Part shown: positions 43,189 through 52,106 of the stretch, piece by piece
Layout of the letters: each line of letters begins with the position of its first letter
Position numbering within the stretch: the first letter of the stretch is position 1
Origin: Lachnospiraceae bacterium
Lineage (GTDB): Bacteria; Bacillota; Clostridia; Lachnospirales; Lachnospiraceae
NCBI GenBank assembly: GCA_017479935.1
Contig: JAFVBO010000058.1
Location: forward strand, 1-59,718
Direction of reading: 5' to 3'
Length of the DNA stretch: 59,718 nucleotides
Made by a program: the position numbers and the translations under genes
The notes under the pieces: generated by a model
What the model was told of the DNA's origin: nothing
Seen by the model: only the letters and a program-made list of their open reading frames with translations
Databases searched by the model: none

Positions 43189-44850
43189 CTATACCTCCAT
43201 GATGATAGGCAGGATCGCCGGATTTCTCTTCATCTTTTTCCACAGATACAGGCCAAGGTCGTCCTTGATGGACGTCTTGATCTTGTTCCAGTCGATGTGT
43301 CCGCGCCCACGGCAGCGGTCCACACAGTCGGTGACAATATCCCGCATCTCTCTCGTGAGATCCTCCGACTCCCGCACATAGATAAATCCGCGGGACATCA
43401 CTTCCGGTCCGGCCAGGATCTCCCCGCTTGCCGAATCCAGCGTCAGGACGGCGATCACGATGCCATTTTCCGCCAGCATGTGCCGGTCCCGCAAGACAAT
43501 ATTCCCCACATCGCCCACGCCAAGGCCGTCCACCAGAATGCCGCCGGCAGGAACATGGCCGGCTACATGGCCTTCCTCCGGTGTCAGTTCCAGGCAATCG
43601 CCCGAACGCAGGACAAAGATATTCTCTTCCGCGTATCCCAGGCTTTTCACCAGTTCGCGGTGCTCAGACAGATGGCGGAACTCGCCGTGAACCGGGATCG
43701 CGTACTTCGGCTTCACCAGCGTATAAATCAGCTTGATTTCTTCCTTGCAGGCATGGCCGGACACGTGCGTATCCTGGAAAATCACCCGGGCGCCCTTCGA
43801 GCAAAGCTCATTGATCACCTTGGACACAGGCTTTTCGTTCCCCGGGATCGGGGTGGAGCTGAAAATAATCGTATCTCTCTTTGTGATGGAAACCTTCCGG
43901 TGAAGGTCGGACGCCATCCGCGACAGTGCCGCCATGGATTCGCCCTGGCTGCCGGTCGTGATCAGCACGATCTGATTCTCCGGATAGTTCTTCATCTCTT
44001 CGATATCAATCAGTGTATTTTCCGGGAAGCGGATATAGCCCAGCTCGCTGGCGGTTCCGATCACGTTCACCATGCTGCGGCCTTCCACGACCACTTTCTT
44101 CCCGTACTTAAAGGCGGAGTTGACAATCTGCTGCACGCGGTCCACATTGGAAGCGAAGGTGGCAATGATGATCCGCCGGTCCACATTCTCCGCGAAAATG
44201 GTGTCAAAGGTCTTTCCGACCGTGCGCTCCGACATCGTAAATCCATCGCGCACCACGTTGGTCGAATCGCACATCAGCGCCAGAACGCCCTGCTTTCCCA
44301 GCTCGCCGAAGCGCTGCAGGTCGATGGCATCTCCGAATACGGGCGTGAAATCCACCTTGAAGTCGCCCGTGTGAACCACGGTGCCCACCGGGGTGAAGAT
44401 GGCCAGCGCGGCCGAATCGGCAATCGAGTGGTTGGTTCGGATAAACTCCACGGAAAAGCATCCGGCGCGCACCGTATCTCCGTACTGGACCACTCTGCGG
44501 TCCACCGACTCCAAAATCTCGTGCTCCCTGCACTTATTCTCGATCAGTGCAATGGTCAGGCGCGTGCCGTACACCGGCACATGGATATCCTTCAGGATAT
44601 ACGGGATGGCGCCGATGTGGTCCTCATGTCCGTGGGTGATAAAAAAGCCGCGGACTTTGCCGATGTTCTCCTTCAGATACGTGACATCCGGGATGACCAG
44701 GTCAATGCCCAACATGTCGTCCGTCGGGAAGGACATGCCGCAGTCTACCACGATGATGTCGTCTCCGCATTCCAGGGCGGTAATATTCATTCCGATCTCT
44801 TCCAATCCGCCCAAAGGAATGATTCTCAGTTTTTTCTGTGAATTTGTCAA
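43189..44850 (-). CDS. rnj: Ribonuclease J
   Basis: RNase J is the Firmicutes endo- and 5'-3' exoribonuclease for mRNA decay and rRNA processing. The metallo-beta-lactamase motif is THGHEDHIGAIPYIL. Further metal ligands are in RTNHSIADSAAL and VVHTGDFKVDF. The beta-CASP segments include ATFASNVDRVQQI and STPIPGNEK, and KYAIPVHGEFRHL lies further on. I place the start at the TTG at 44848-44850, eight bases after GGAGG, which gives 553 residues as is usual. Longer readings from ATGs at 44865 or 44973 lack a good ribosome binding site or overlap the DUF1292 gene. Its position between DUF1292 and MltG is not the Bacillus arrangement. Confidence 0.95.
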   Translation of the reverse strand: MTNSQKKLRIIPLGGLEEIGMNITALECGDDIIVVDCGMSFPTDDMLGIDLVIPDVTYLKENIGKVRGFFITHGHEDHIGAIPYILKDIHVPVYGTRLTIALIENKCREHEILESVDRRVVQYGDTVRAGCFSVEFIRTNHSIADSAALAIFTPVGTVVHTGDFKVDFTPVFGDAIDLQRFGELGKQGVLALMCDSTNVVRDGFTMSERTVGKTFDTIFAENVDRRIIIATFASNVDRVQQIVNSAFKYGKKVVVEGRSMVNVIGTASELGYIRFPENTLIDIEEMKNYPENQIVLITTGSQGESMAALSRMASDLHRKVSITKRDTIIFSSTPIPGNEKPVSKVINELCSKGARVIFQDTHVSGHACKEEIKLIYTLVKPKYAIPVHGEFRHLSEHRELVKSLGYAEENIFVLRSGDCLELTPEEGHVAGHVPAGGILVDGLGVGDVGNIVLRDRHMLAENGIVIAVLTLDSASGEILAGPEVMSRGFIYVRESEDLTREMRDIVTDCVDRCRGRGHIDWNKIKTSIKDDLGLYLWKKMKRNPAILPIIMEV

Positions 44851-44969
44851 ACAGTATACCTCCATATAAACTATGTGACAGCCCTTCTTCCGGACTGTCA
44901 CTGTATGATCCTGATGGGTGAAAGCGCGCCCCCCGTTCGCTTTAGGCACGGCGCCGCTTTCTTTTTGTG

Positions 44970-45260
44970 TCATCGGAAATCGATGTCGGACTGCTCCGCA
45001 AAGATTCCGGCAATATAATCCATTTCTTCATCCGGGATTTCCTCCAAGGACATTTCATCCTCCGTGCCCGGAACCGGTGTCAGCCGGTAGATATACGCGT
45101 TTCCGCCATCATCCTGGCTGTCCGTCAGAAGAAGATAATCCGCACCCGCTACACGGGCCTGATCTACCAGGAATAATTCCTGCTCTTTTCCGTCGTCTCC
45201 CATCACGGTGACGCTCTGAAGCTCTTCCGCTTCCACGGGTTCTTCTCTCTCAAAATCCAT
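44970..45260 (-). CDS. DUF1292 protein (YrzB-like)
   Basis: The acidic 96-residue protein matches DUF1292 (UPF0473): a beta-rich core with SVTVMGDDGKEQELFLVDQA and YLLLTDSQ, then a Glu/Asp-rich tail (MSLEEIPDEEMDYIAGIF). Function is unknown. It lies 33 bases after ruvX, matching the conserved yrzL-yrrK-yrzB order. The region 44851-44969 beyond it holds the RNase J ribosome binding site and no gene. Confidence 0.87.
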   Translation of the reverse strand: MDFEREEPVEAEELQSVTVMGDDGKEQELFLVDQARVAGADYLLLTDSQDDGGNAYIYRLTPVPGTEDEMSLEEIPDEEMDYIAGIFAEQSDIDFR

Positions 45261-45293
45261 TTTTTTATTGAATCCTCATTCAGTTCTGTTTTT

Positions 45294-45740
45294 TCATAAG
45301 GAAGCCGATCGCGACTCTTTCCACGCCTCATTTTCCAGGTAGTCGCGCAGAATCAACTGAGCAGCAATGCGATCCACATGCTGCTTTCTCTCCTCCCGGG
45401 ACAGCCCGGCCTCTATCATGATTTCATCCGCTTCCACGGTGGTCAATCGCTCATCCTGCAGAAAAATGGGCAGACCAGTACGACGCTCCAAAGCCTCCTT
45501 AAAGGCCAGCGTCTTCCTTGTCCGCTCCCCCTCGGTATCATCCATATTCAAAGGATAACCCAGCACGATTGCGGTGGCGCCGTACTCTTTCGCCAGTTCC
45601 TCAATCCTTGCGTAGGTCCGCCGAAGTTTGTTTTCTTCCTTGCGCCGGATGATTTCCACTCCCTGCGCAGTCAGACCGAGGGGGTCCGTTACCGCAACCC
45701 CCACCGTCTTCGATCCATAATCCAGTCCCAGTATCCGCAA
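45294..45740 (-). CDS. ruvX: Holliday junction resolvase-like / pre-16S rRNA nuclease RuvX (YqgF)
   Basis: The 148-residue RNase H-fold nuclease carries the N-terminal catalytic Asp in MRILGLDYGSKTVGVAVTDP, the motif VLGYPLNMDDTEG and the acidic DERLTTVEADEIM and HVDRIAAQLIL near the end. It is thought to act in 16S rRNA 5' processing and perhaps in recombination. It lies nine bases after ireB and before DUF1292 in a block conserved across Firmicutes. Confidence 0.94.
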   Translation of the reverse strand: MRILGLDYGSKTVGVAVTDPLGLTAQGVEIIRRKEENKLRRTYARIEELAKEYGATAIVLGYPLNMDDTEGERTRKTLAFKEALERRTGLPIFLQDERLTTVEADEIMIEAGLSREERKQHVDRIAAQLILRDYLENEAWKESRSASL

Positions 45741-45749
45741 AGCCTGTAC

Positions 45750-46016
45750 CTACTCGCCTTTGATTCCGTAACGGATATAATACTGAAGAAGCTCTTCTAA
45801 CAGCTCGTCCCGTTCCACCTTCATAATCAGGCTGCGGGCTCCGTTATAGCTGGTGATGTACGTCGGATCTCCGGACATGATGTATCCGACGATCTGGTTG
45901 ACCGGATTGTACCCCTTCTCGGTAAGCGCCAGATAGACACGGTTAAGGACATCCGAAACCGAGACGGGATTCTCATTCGTAGTTCTGAAATATTGTGTTC
46001 TCGAAATATCACCCAT
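45750..46016 (-). CDS. IreB family regulatory protein (DUF965, UPF0297)
   Basis: The 88-residue protein is a close match to IreB, a substrate of the PASTA kinase IreK that affects cephalosporin resistance in Enterococcus. Typical segments are LNRVYLALTEKGYNPVNQIV, GYIMSGDPTYITSYNGAR and IRYGIKGE at the end. The ATG at 46014-46016 has GGAGG nine bases upstream; an in-frame TTG six bases earlier is less suitable. It opens the ireB-ruvX-DUF1292 run. Confidence 0.92.
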   Translation of the reverse strand: MGDISRTQYFRTTNENPVSVSDVLNRVYLALTEKGYNPVNQIVGYIMSGDPTYITSYNGARSLIMKVERDELLEELLQYYIRYGIKGE

Positions 46017-46055
46017 TGTCAAAGCCCTCCGATACCCATATTACTCTATTTTTTT

Positions 46056-47438
46056 TCATTCGGCAAGCATTTTATCATTTGTTAGGAAACCTTTTACATT
46101 TCCATGAACAATTGTGTTCAATTCCCACTTTCCCCCCGGAAAGGCAACCTTTACGTACTCTTTGGTGTGCCCAACCGAGTATATTCTTCCGTTTTCCTCC
46201 ACTTGCTCCTCTAAAAGCACGTCCACACCGCGCCCGATATACCACGCCCGAAACTCCCGGCTCTGCCGCTTTGTCATGTCCAGGAGCACGCGGCTGCGCG
46301 CTTTTTTCACGCTCTCGGTATTCTGGCCGGGCATGCGCTGTGCCCGGGTGCCCTTTCGCACCGAATAGGGGAAAACATGGATTTCATACAGGTTCAGCCC
46401 CTCTAAAAAGCGGGTGGTGGTCGCGAATTCTTCCTCGGTCTCCCCGGCAAACCCCGTAATCACATCGGTGGTGATCGCCGGGTGCTCAAAGGCTTCCCGA
46501 AGTAGCCGGCACCCCGCCTCGTACTCCGCCGTGGTATAGTGGCGGTTCATGCGCCTTAACGTCTCATCGCACCCGCTCTGCAGCGACAGATGAAAGTGCG
46601 GGCAGAATTTCGTGCATTTTTTTAAGCCCTCCACAAACGCCGGCGTGATGATCCGGGGTTCCAAGGAACCCAGGCGCACCCGCTCCAGCCCCGGCATTTG
46701 TTCCAGGGAAAACAGAAGATCCAAAAGCGCCTCACAGCGGTTGGGATCGTAGGTGGCAATACCACTTTCCGCTCCAGGCTTTGCGCTTTCTTCCTCCGAG
46801 ACGAAATCCAGTCCGTAGGAACTGATGTGGATGCCGGTCAGAACCACCTCGCGGTATCCCTTTTCCACCACGCGTTCCACCTCCCGCAGAATTTCCCCCG
46901 GACGGCGGCTGCGCACCCGGCCTCTGGTGTACGGAATGATGCAATAGCTGCAAAACTGGTTGCAGCCGTCCTGGATCTTGATGAAGGCCCGCGTGTGATC
47001 CAGCGCGTCAGCCAGCACCAGCTCCTCCACCTCCCGGCTCTTTCCGATATCCGAGACATAGCAGGCCATCTCCCCGGCTGTTTCGTCTTCTCTTTTTCTC
47101 ATCCACTCGGCCACAGCCTCCGCCAGATGCCCTTTCTGATCGTTTCCCAGAAGGATGTCGGCGCAGCCTTCCTTCAAAAGGTCGTCCGCGGCCGCCTGCA
47201 CATAGCATCCCGCCGCCACCACAACGGCATCCGGATTTTTCTTTCTGGCCTGATGCAGCATCTGTCTGGATTTCCGGTCCGCAATATTCGTGACGGAGCA
47301 GGTATTCACCACATAGACATCGGCCGCCTCCTCAAAGGGGACGATCTCGTATCCGGCCTCCTGCATCTGCCGCTTCATGGCTTCCGTCTCATATTCATTT
47401 ACCTTGCAGCCCAGATTGCGCAGCGCGCAGCTTTTCAT
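46056..47438 (-). CDS. mtaB: tRNA t6A37 methylthiotransferase MtaB
   Basis: MtaB converts t6A to ms2t6A at position 37 of tRNAs reading ANN codons. The N-terminal UPF0004 domain holds the first cluster cysteines in LRNLGCKVNEYE, VVNTCSVTN and VAAGCYVQ. The radical SAM motif is DGCNQFCSYCIIPYTRGRVR. A TRAM-like tail ends the protein. The ATG at 47436-47438 follows GGAGG by eight bases; an in-frame TTG six bases earlier overlaps that site. In Bacillus the gene follows rsmE (yqeT-U-V); here iscS, thiI and a plus-strand gene lie between. Confidence 0.95.
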   Translation of the reverse strand: MKSCALRNLGCKVNEYETEAMKRQMQEAGYEIVPFEEAADVYVVNTCSVTNIADRKSRQMLHQARKKNPDAVVVAAGCYVQAAADDLLKEGCADILLGNDQKGHLAEAVAEWMRKREDETAGEMACYVSDIGKSREVEELVLADALDHTRAFIKIQDGCNQFCSYCIIPYTRGRVRSRRPGEILREVERVVEKGYREVVLTGIHISSYGLDFVSEEESAKPGAESGIATYDPNRCEALLDLLFSLEQMPGLERVRLGSLEPRIITPAFVEGLKKCTKFCPHFHLSLQSGCDETLRRMNRHYTTAEYEAGCRLLREAFEHPAITTDVITGFAGETEEEFATTTRFLEGLNLYEIHVFPYSVRKGTRAQRMPGQNTESVKKARSRVLLDMTKRQSREFRAWYIGRGVDVLLEEQVEENGRIYSVGHTKEYVKVAFPGGKWELNTIVHGNVKGFLTNDKMLAE

Positions 47439-47484
47439 AGACAAAACCTCCGGTTTCCCTTTGCTCTTTCGTCTTATTCCACCA

Positions 47485-47525
47485 TTGACTTTGTGTTAAG
47501 TCCTGTTACAATATTCTTTGTAACA
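47485..47525 (+). promoter_or_regulatory. Promoter and operator-like palindrome for the HPr-like gene
   Basis: TTGACT (47485-47490) and TACAAT (47507-47512) are 16 bases apart. A perfect inverted repeat, TGTTACAA (47504-47511) and TTGTAACA (47518-47525) with a six-base spacer, covers the -10 and the expected start of transcription. A protein bound there would block the promoter. The same octamer lies at the ppdK -10. Confidence 0.7.
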
Positions 47526-47545
47526 ACATGAAAGGAGACAAGAGA

Positions 47546-47785
47546 ATGCTGAATATTCCGATTTTCTTTGATACCATCGAGCAGGTAAAGCAGTTTAACC
47601 AGGCCATCACGCCGTTTTCGTGCGATTTTGATCTGATTTCCGGCCGCTATATCGTGGACGCGAAATCCCTTCTTGGCATTTACAGTCTGGACCTGTCCAA
47701 GCCGTTAGAACTTCTGGTTCACACGGACGATGCGTCCGAAACCGCCAAGATCAAGGAAGCCGTTGCTCCCTACGTTCGCAAGTAA
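47546..47785 (+). CDS. HPr-like protein without the phosphorylatable histidine
   Basis: The 79-residue protein has the HPr fold. RYIVDAKSLLGIYSLDLSKPL corresponds to the Ser46 region of HPr (cited in pieces: YIVDAKSLLGIYSLD), and the final helix is ASETAKIKEAVAPYV. The N-terminal GLHARPA motif with His15 is replaced by FFDTIEQVKQFNQ, so it cannot take part in PTS phosphotransfer. It may act through the kept serine, as Crh does in Bacillus, but that is inference. The ATG at 47546 has AAAGGAG eight bases upstream; an earlier ATG at 47528 has none. It has its own promoter, operator-like site and terminator. Confidence 0.8.
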   Translation: MLNIPIFFDTIEQVKQFNQAITPFSCDFDLISGRYIVDAKSLLGIYSLDLSKPLELLVHTDDASETAKIKEAVAPYVRK

Positions 47786-47837
47786 GGAGTCATAACAGTT
47801 CAATGCCTGAACCGTTATGATGTCCCGCAATGTGTTT

Positions 47838-47873
47838 CGCGCATGCTCCTTTAAAAAGCATGCGCGTTTTTTT
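47838..47873 (+). terminator. Terminator after the HPr-like gene
   Basis: A 10-bp stem (CGCGCATGCT with AGCATGCGCG) closes on a nine-base loop and is followed by seven T on the plus strand, 50 bases past the stop codon. Confidence 0.9.
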
Positions 47874-47880
47874 ATTGTTT

Positions 47881-49065
47881 CTACATTCCCACTTCGATGG
47901 TCTCCACGGTGGCAAGCGCCTCTTCCACCAGCGGCTCAATCTTTCCCTTTAAAAGCTCTTCCGATCTCACAATCGCCTTTAAGATCGGTCTTGTCACCGG
48001 ATGCTTGGCCACAAAGATGGTGCAGCAATCCTCATACGGCAGGATGGACGTCTCAAACGTGCCAATCTTCTGCGCAATCTCCACGATATCCTTCTTGTCA
48101 AAGCCAATCAGCGGCCGAAAGACCGGCAGATGGCACACTTCGTTCGTGACGGCCAGGCTCTGGATCGTCTGGGAAGCCACCTGTCCGATGCTCTCGCCCG
48201 TGATGAGCGCCAGCGATTCATCCTGCTCGGCCAGCTGTTCCGCAATCTTCATCATATAGCGGCGCATGATGATGGTCAGCTCGTCATGCGGGCAGGTCTC
48301 GTAGATGCAGAGCTGCACGTCCGTAAAGTTGACCACATGCAGGCGGATCGGCCCGGCATACAGGCTCACCTGTTTCGCCAGATCCACCACCTTCTGCTTC
48401 GCGCGCTCGCTGGTGTAGGGCGGCGCATGGAAGTACACCGCGTCGATCACCACGCCGCGCTTCGCGATCATGTAACCGGCCACCGGGCTGTCGATGCCGC
48501 CCGATAAAAGCAGCATGGCTCTGCCGTTCGTTCCCACGGGCATGCCGCCGGGGCCCGGGATCGTGTGCGAGTAGATGTTCACCTTCTCGCGCAGCTCCAC
48601 CTGCAGCAGAATGTCCGGATGATGCACATCCACGGAAAGCTCCGGGTAAGCATTTAACAGCACCTCACCTAACTCTGCGTTCATATCCTGCGAGCCCACC
48701 GGGAAGTTTTTGTTGATGCGGCGGGTCTCCACCTTAAAGGTCTTCTTCCGGTCCGGATACGCCTCCGCCATATACGCCACCGCGCGGCGATACACTTCCT
48801 CCGGGTCCTGCGTGTCAAACTGGATCATCGGGCAGATGGCGGAAACGCCAAACACCCGGGTCAGTGCCTCCACGGTCTCATCATAATCGTAGGCGGTGTT
48901 GGCGTGCACGTAAATGCGGCCCGACGCCTTGGTCACCTCAAAACGGCCGGACACCGCTCGCAAGGATCTGCGAATCTGGCGCAGCAGCGCGTCCTCAAAC
49001 ATGCCGCGGTTCTTGCCCTTTAATCCGATCTCCGCGTATTTTACAAGAAAAGCCTGGTATTCCAT
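47881..49065 (-). CDS. thiI: tRNA uracil 4-sulfurtransferase ThiI
   Basis: ThiI makes 4-thiouridine at position 8 of tRNA and can feed sulfur to thiamine synthesis. An N-terminal ferredoxin-like and THUMP region covers about residues 1-165. The PP-loop ATP site is LLSGGIDSPVAGYM near residue 185. CPHDELTIIMRRYMM and ITGESIGQVASQT follow. With 394 residues it lacks the C-terminal rhodanese domain of the E. coli protein, as in most Firmicutes. It follows iscS by nine bases, so the sulfur donor and user are made together. Confidence 0.95.
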   Translation of the reverse strand: MEYQAFLVKYAEIGLKGKNRGMFEDALLRQIRRSLRAVSGRFEVTKASGRIYVHANTAYDYDETVEALTRVFGVSAICPMIQFDTQDPEEVYRRAVAYMAEAYPDRKKTFKVETRRINKNFPVGSQDMNAELGEVLLNAYPELSVDVHHPDILLQVELREKVNIYSHTIPGPGGMPVGTNGRAMLLLSGGIDSPVAGYMIAKRGVVIDAVYFHAPPYTSERAKQKVVDLAKQVSLYAGPIRLHVVNFTDVQLCIYETCPHDELTIIMRRYMMKIAEQLAEQDESLALITGESIGQVASQTIQSLAVTNEVCHLPVFRPLIGFDKKDIVEIAQKIGTFETSILPYEDCCTIFVAKHPVTRPILKAIVRSEELLKGKIEPLVEEALATVETIEVGM

Positions 49066-49074
49066 CTGATTCTT

Positions 49075-50229
49075 TTATCTCCTCCGGTATCTGGAAAGCT
49101 TCGGCACCAGTTCGTTTAACACATCCAGCGTGTAATCAATCTGTGCCTCCGTGTTGAAAATGCTTAAGGAAAAACGGACCGTACAGTCCAAAAGGTCTTT
49201 TCTGACCCCGATCGCCGTCAGTGTCGCGCTGTACACCGGATGATTGGACGAGCAGGCCGACCCGGAGGACACGTAGATTTCCCTCTCCTCCAGCGCGTGC
49301 AGAAGAACCTCCGCGCGGATTCCTTCAAAGCTGGCGCTCACGATATGCGGCGCGCCCTCCCGGCCCTTCGGCCCGTTGATCGTAACGCCCTCCATACCGG
49401 ACAGCCCGGCCACGAGGCGCTCCCGCAAGGAAAACAGCTTCTCCACGTGTTCTTCGTAGTTTTGATACATCGCGCCGGCCGCCACGCCCAGGCCCGCGAT
49501 GGCCGGAACGTTCTCCGTGCCGGAGCGCATGCCCTGCTGCTGCCCGCCGCCTAAAATCTGCGGCAAAATCCGCGCCGAGGAGCGCACATACAGAAAGCCG
49601 CTGCCCTTCGGGCCGTGAATCTTGTGTCCGCTGACCGAGAGAAGATCGATGTTCTCTCGTCTGGGGCGGATGATAAACTTCCCGTAGGACTGGATGGCAT
49701 CCACGTGAAACAGGATGTCCGGATTTTTCTCATGCACAAGTCTGCCCAGCTCCGCCACCGGCTCCAACGCGCCGATCTCGTTATTGACCTGCATGATGGA
49801 GACCAGCGAGGTGTCCTCATCGAGCGCGTCAAGCAGCGCCTGCCGATCCACCACGCCCTCGGGGCTGACCGGCAGATACGTGACCCGAAACCCTTCCTTT
49901 TCCAGGAATTTCACGGGATTGGCCACCGAAGAGTGCTCGATCTGTGTCGTGATGATATGCTTCCCGGTCCGTCTGTGCGCCATCGCGCCGCCGATCAGGG
50001 CCAGGTTATTGGATTCGGTTCCGCCGGAGGTAAAGGTGATTTCCTTCGGATCCACCTTCAGTGTCCCCGCAATCGTCTCCCTGGCTACCCGGACATATTG
50101 TTCCGCTTCCATGCCCTTTTTGTGCAGGGAAGAAGGGTTTCCAAAGTCCATTGTCATCGTGCGCACACAGATATCCTTTACTTCCGGCAGGACAAAGGTG
50201 GTCGCAGAATTGTCCAGATATGCTTCCAT
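49075..50229 (-). CDS. Cysteine desulfurase, ThiI partner
   Basis: This PLP enzyme takes sulfur from cysteine as a protein persulfide. The N-terminus AYLDNSATTFVLPEV, the PLP Lys in LLSVSGHKIHGPKGSGFLYV and the catalytic Cys in YVSSGSACSSNHP are all present in 384 residues. It is of the NifS/IscS type and, since thiI follows at once, probably the dedicated donor for tRNA thiolation (NifZ-like). No Fe-S scaffold gene (iscU) lies nearby. The 74 bases before it, after rsmE, hold no terminator that I can see. Confidence 0.93.
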   Translation of the reverse strand: MEAYLDNSATTFVLPEVKDICVRTMTMDFGNPSSLHKKGMEAEQYVRVARETIAGTLKVDPKEITFTSGGTESNNLALIGGAMAHRRTGKHIITTQIEHSSVANPVKFLEKEGFRVTYLPVSPEGVVDRQALLDALDEDTSLVSIMQVNNEIGALEPVAELGRLVHEKNPDILFHVDAIQSYGKFIIRPRRENIDLLSVSGHKIHGPKGSGFLYVRSSARILPQILGGGQQQGMRSGTENVPAIAGLGVAAGAMYQNYEEHVEKLFSLRERLVAGLSGMEGVTINGPKGREGAPHIVSASFEGIRAEVLLHALEEREIYVSSGSACSSNHPVYSATLTAIGVRKDLLDCTVRFSLSIFNTEAQIDYTLDVLNELVPKLSRYRRR

Positions 50230-50303
50230 ATATGCTCCTTACTATATTCAGCACTGCGCCGCAGACGGATGGTCTGAAGCCTGCGCTAAATCAATACTTT
50301 CCT

Positions 50304-51053
50304 CTATTCTTCTTCCCGACTCTCCAGCTCGTAAACCAGCATGGCCGCAAAGGCCATTCCGGCCGTCTCCGTGCGCAGGATCCGCCGTCCGAGGGACAGC
50401 GGTAAAAACCCCGCCGCCTTCGCCGCTTCCACTTCCGCTTCCTCAAAGCCACCTTCCGGGCCGATGAAAACCGCCACATCCTCCCCGGGCCGGATGCTTT
50501 CCGCAAAACGCCGGGTGGCGGTCATGCCTTCCGCGTTCTCGTAGGGAATGGCCTTTCGCTCAAAGCCCGCCGCATAGCGCAGGGCCTCCTCAAAGCGCAT
50601 CACCGGCGCCACCTGCGGAATGCGCAGGCGCTTGCACTGTTTGGCGGCGCTTTCCGCGATGCTGTTCCAGCGCTCCGTTTTCGCGGCGGCCTTCTTCGCG
50701 TCCAGTTTCACCACGCAGCGATGGGACGCCACGGGAATAATTTCCGCGACGCCAAGCTCCACGTTCTTCTGAATCACCGTCTCCATCTTGTCCGCCTTGG
50801 GCAGACACTGAAACAGATGAATCCGGGCAGGCAGCTCTGTCCCGTCCGGCTCCTCCGAAAGAATGGCACAGCAAACAGCGCCCTCCGAAAAAGAGGTGAT
50901 CGTCGTCCGGACGCACCGGTCTTTCCCGTTGCTCACCCGGATCTGATCCCCCTCCTTCATACGAAGGACGTTGCGGATATGGTTATAATCTTCCCCCTCA
51001 ATCCGGACCGTTTCCGGCCCCATGAGGCTTTCATCCGTAAAGAACAGATACAC
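50304..51053 (-). CDS. rsmE: 16S rRNA m3U1498 methyltransferase RsmE
   Basis: RsmE methylates uridine 1498 of 16S rRNA. The N-terminal PUA-like part has NHIRNVLRMKEGDQIRVSNG. The SPOUT domain follows: LFQCLPKADKMETVIQKNVE, GVAEIIPVASHRCVVK and the knot motif VFIGPEGGFEEAEVEAA, with LGRRILRTETA at the end. The 249 residues are full length. It begins one base after prmA, the standard dnaJ-prmA-rsmE order. Confidence 0.95.
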   Translation of the reverse strand: MYLFFTDESLMGPETVRIEGEDYNHIRNVLRMKEGDQIRVSNGKDRCVRTTITSFSEGAVCCAILSEEPDGTELPARIHLFQCLPKADKMETVIQKNVELGVAEIIPVASHRCVVKLDAKKAAAKTERWNSIAESAAKQCKRLRIPQVAPVMRFEEALRYAAGFERKAIPYENAEGMTATRRFAESIRPGEDVAVFIGPEGGFEEAEVEAAKAAGFLPLSLGRRILRTETAGMAFAAMLVYELESREEE

Positions 51054-51054
51054 G

Positions 51055-52011
51055 CTATTCCTTTCTTGCGATCACGCTGACCCACTCACCCTGGTGATTA
51101 ACCTCCAGAATGCGGAACGCGGGATTCTTCTCGAACGCGGCGACCACCTCGGCCTCCTTCGTATCGATGATCCCGGAGGAGATGATCACGGCGCCTTTCT
51201 TCATGTGAACCGCCACCTCTCCCTGCAGCATCAGAATCACGGGAGCTAAGATGTTCGCGGTCACCAGGTCGTAGGCTTCAAAGCCCGCCGCTTCCTGCAC
51301 AGCCGGATCGTCGATGAGGTTGCCTAAGATCACAGGGAAGCGCTCAGCCGGGATCCCGTTCGTCTCGGTGTTTTCGATGGCAGCTTGAACGGCATTCTCA
51401 TCCAGATCGGTTCCAAAGGCGCTCTCTGCCCCCAGCTTGATGGCGGCGATGCCTAAGATTCCGCTTCCGGTTCCCACATCCAGCACCTTGCAGCCCGGCG
51501 TCACATATTTCTGCAGCGCTTTCAAGCAAAGCTGCGTCGTCTCATGGGAGCCCGTGCCGAACGCGGTTCCCGGATCGATCTCCAGGACCATCTTTCCTGC
51601 AGCATCCTCCGGCATCTCTTCCCAGGTGGGCTTAATCAGGACGTTATCCACGGTAAAGGGATGGAAATACTGTTTCCAGTTGTTGATCCAATCCTTGTCC
51701 TCGGTCTCGCTCTTCTCGATCGTTCCCGCGCCGGTGTCCACAAACAGCCGGATGTCCTCCAGCTCCTTGCGGATTCCCTCCAGGATCGGCTCCTCATCCA
51801 CATCCTCATCCAGATAGAAGGAGATGCGGGCAGTGCCGTCATCCGGCCCTAAATCCGGGAGGATGTCGATAAACATGCCCTTGGTTTCCTTGTCCGTCAG
51901 CGGGATATGATCCTCGATTTCAATGCCTTCCACACCCATCTCCGACAGCGCCTCGCTTAAGAAATCCGTGGCTGCGGTGGTCGTTGTGATGGTGAATTTT
52001 TTCCATTTCAT
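51055..52011 (-). CDS. prmA: Ribosomal protein L11 methyltransferase
   Basis: PrmA trimethylates lysines and the N-terminus of ribosomal protein L11. The N-terminal substrate-recognition domain begins MKWKKFTITTTTAATDFLSE. The SAM site is VLDVGTGSGILGIAAIKLG, and DPGTAFGTGSHETTQLCLKA and LVTANILAPVI are typical. The ATG at 52009-52011 matches the family start; an ATG at 52029 adds six residues. It lies about 95 bases after dnaJ in the same direction. Confidence 0.94.
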   Translation of the reverse strand: MKWKKFTITTTTAATDFLSEALSEMGVEGIEIEDHIPLTDKETKGMFIDILPDLGPDDGTARISFYLDEDVDEEPILEGIRKELEDIRLFVDTGAGTIEKSETEDKDWINNWKQYFHPFTVDNVLIKPTWEEMPEDAAGKMVLEIDPGTAFGTGSHETTQLCLKALQKYVTPGCKVLDVGTGSGILGIAAIKLGAESAFGTDLDENAVQAAIENTETNGIPAERFPVILGNLIDDPAVQEAAGFEAYDLVTANILAPVILMLQGEVAVHMKKGAVIISSGIIDTKEAEVVAAFEKNPAFRILEVNHQGEWVSVIARKE

Positions 52012-52106
52012 TGTATCATTACCTGTCATAATTGTTCCGCGAAGGTCTGTGTCGAATAGTTTTCATCAGATCTACTAAAAACCCAGGTCTCACGGCGAAA
52101 TAATTT

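Noticed and set aside
42916-44841. A 641-codon open frame on the plus strand
   Set aside because: It lies wholly opposite RNase J and the MltG-like gene, has His/Arg-rich low-quality sequence, no family motifs and no ribosome binding site; it is an antisense shadow.
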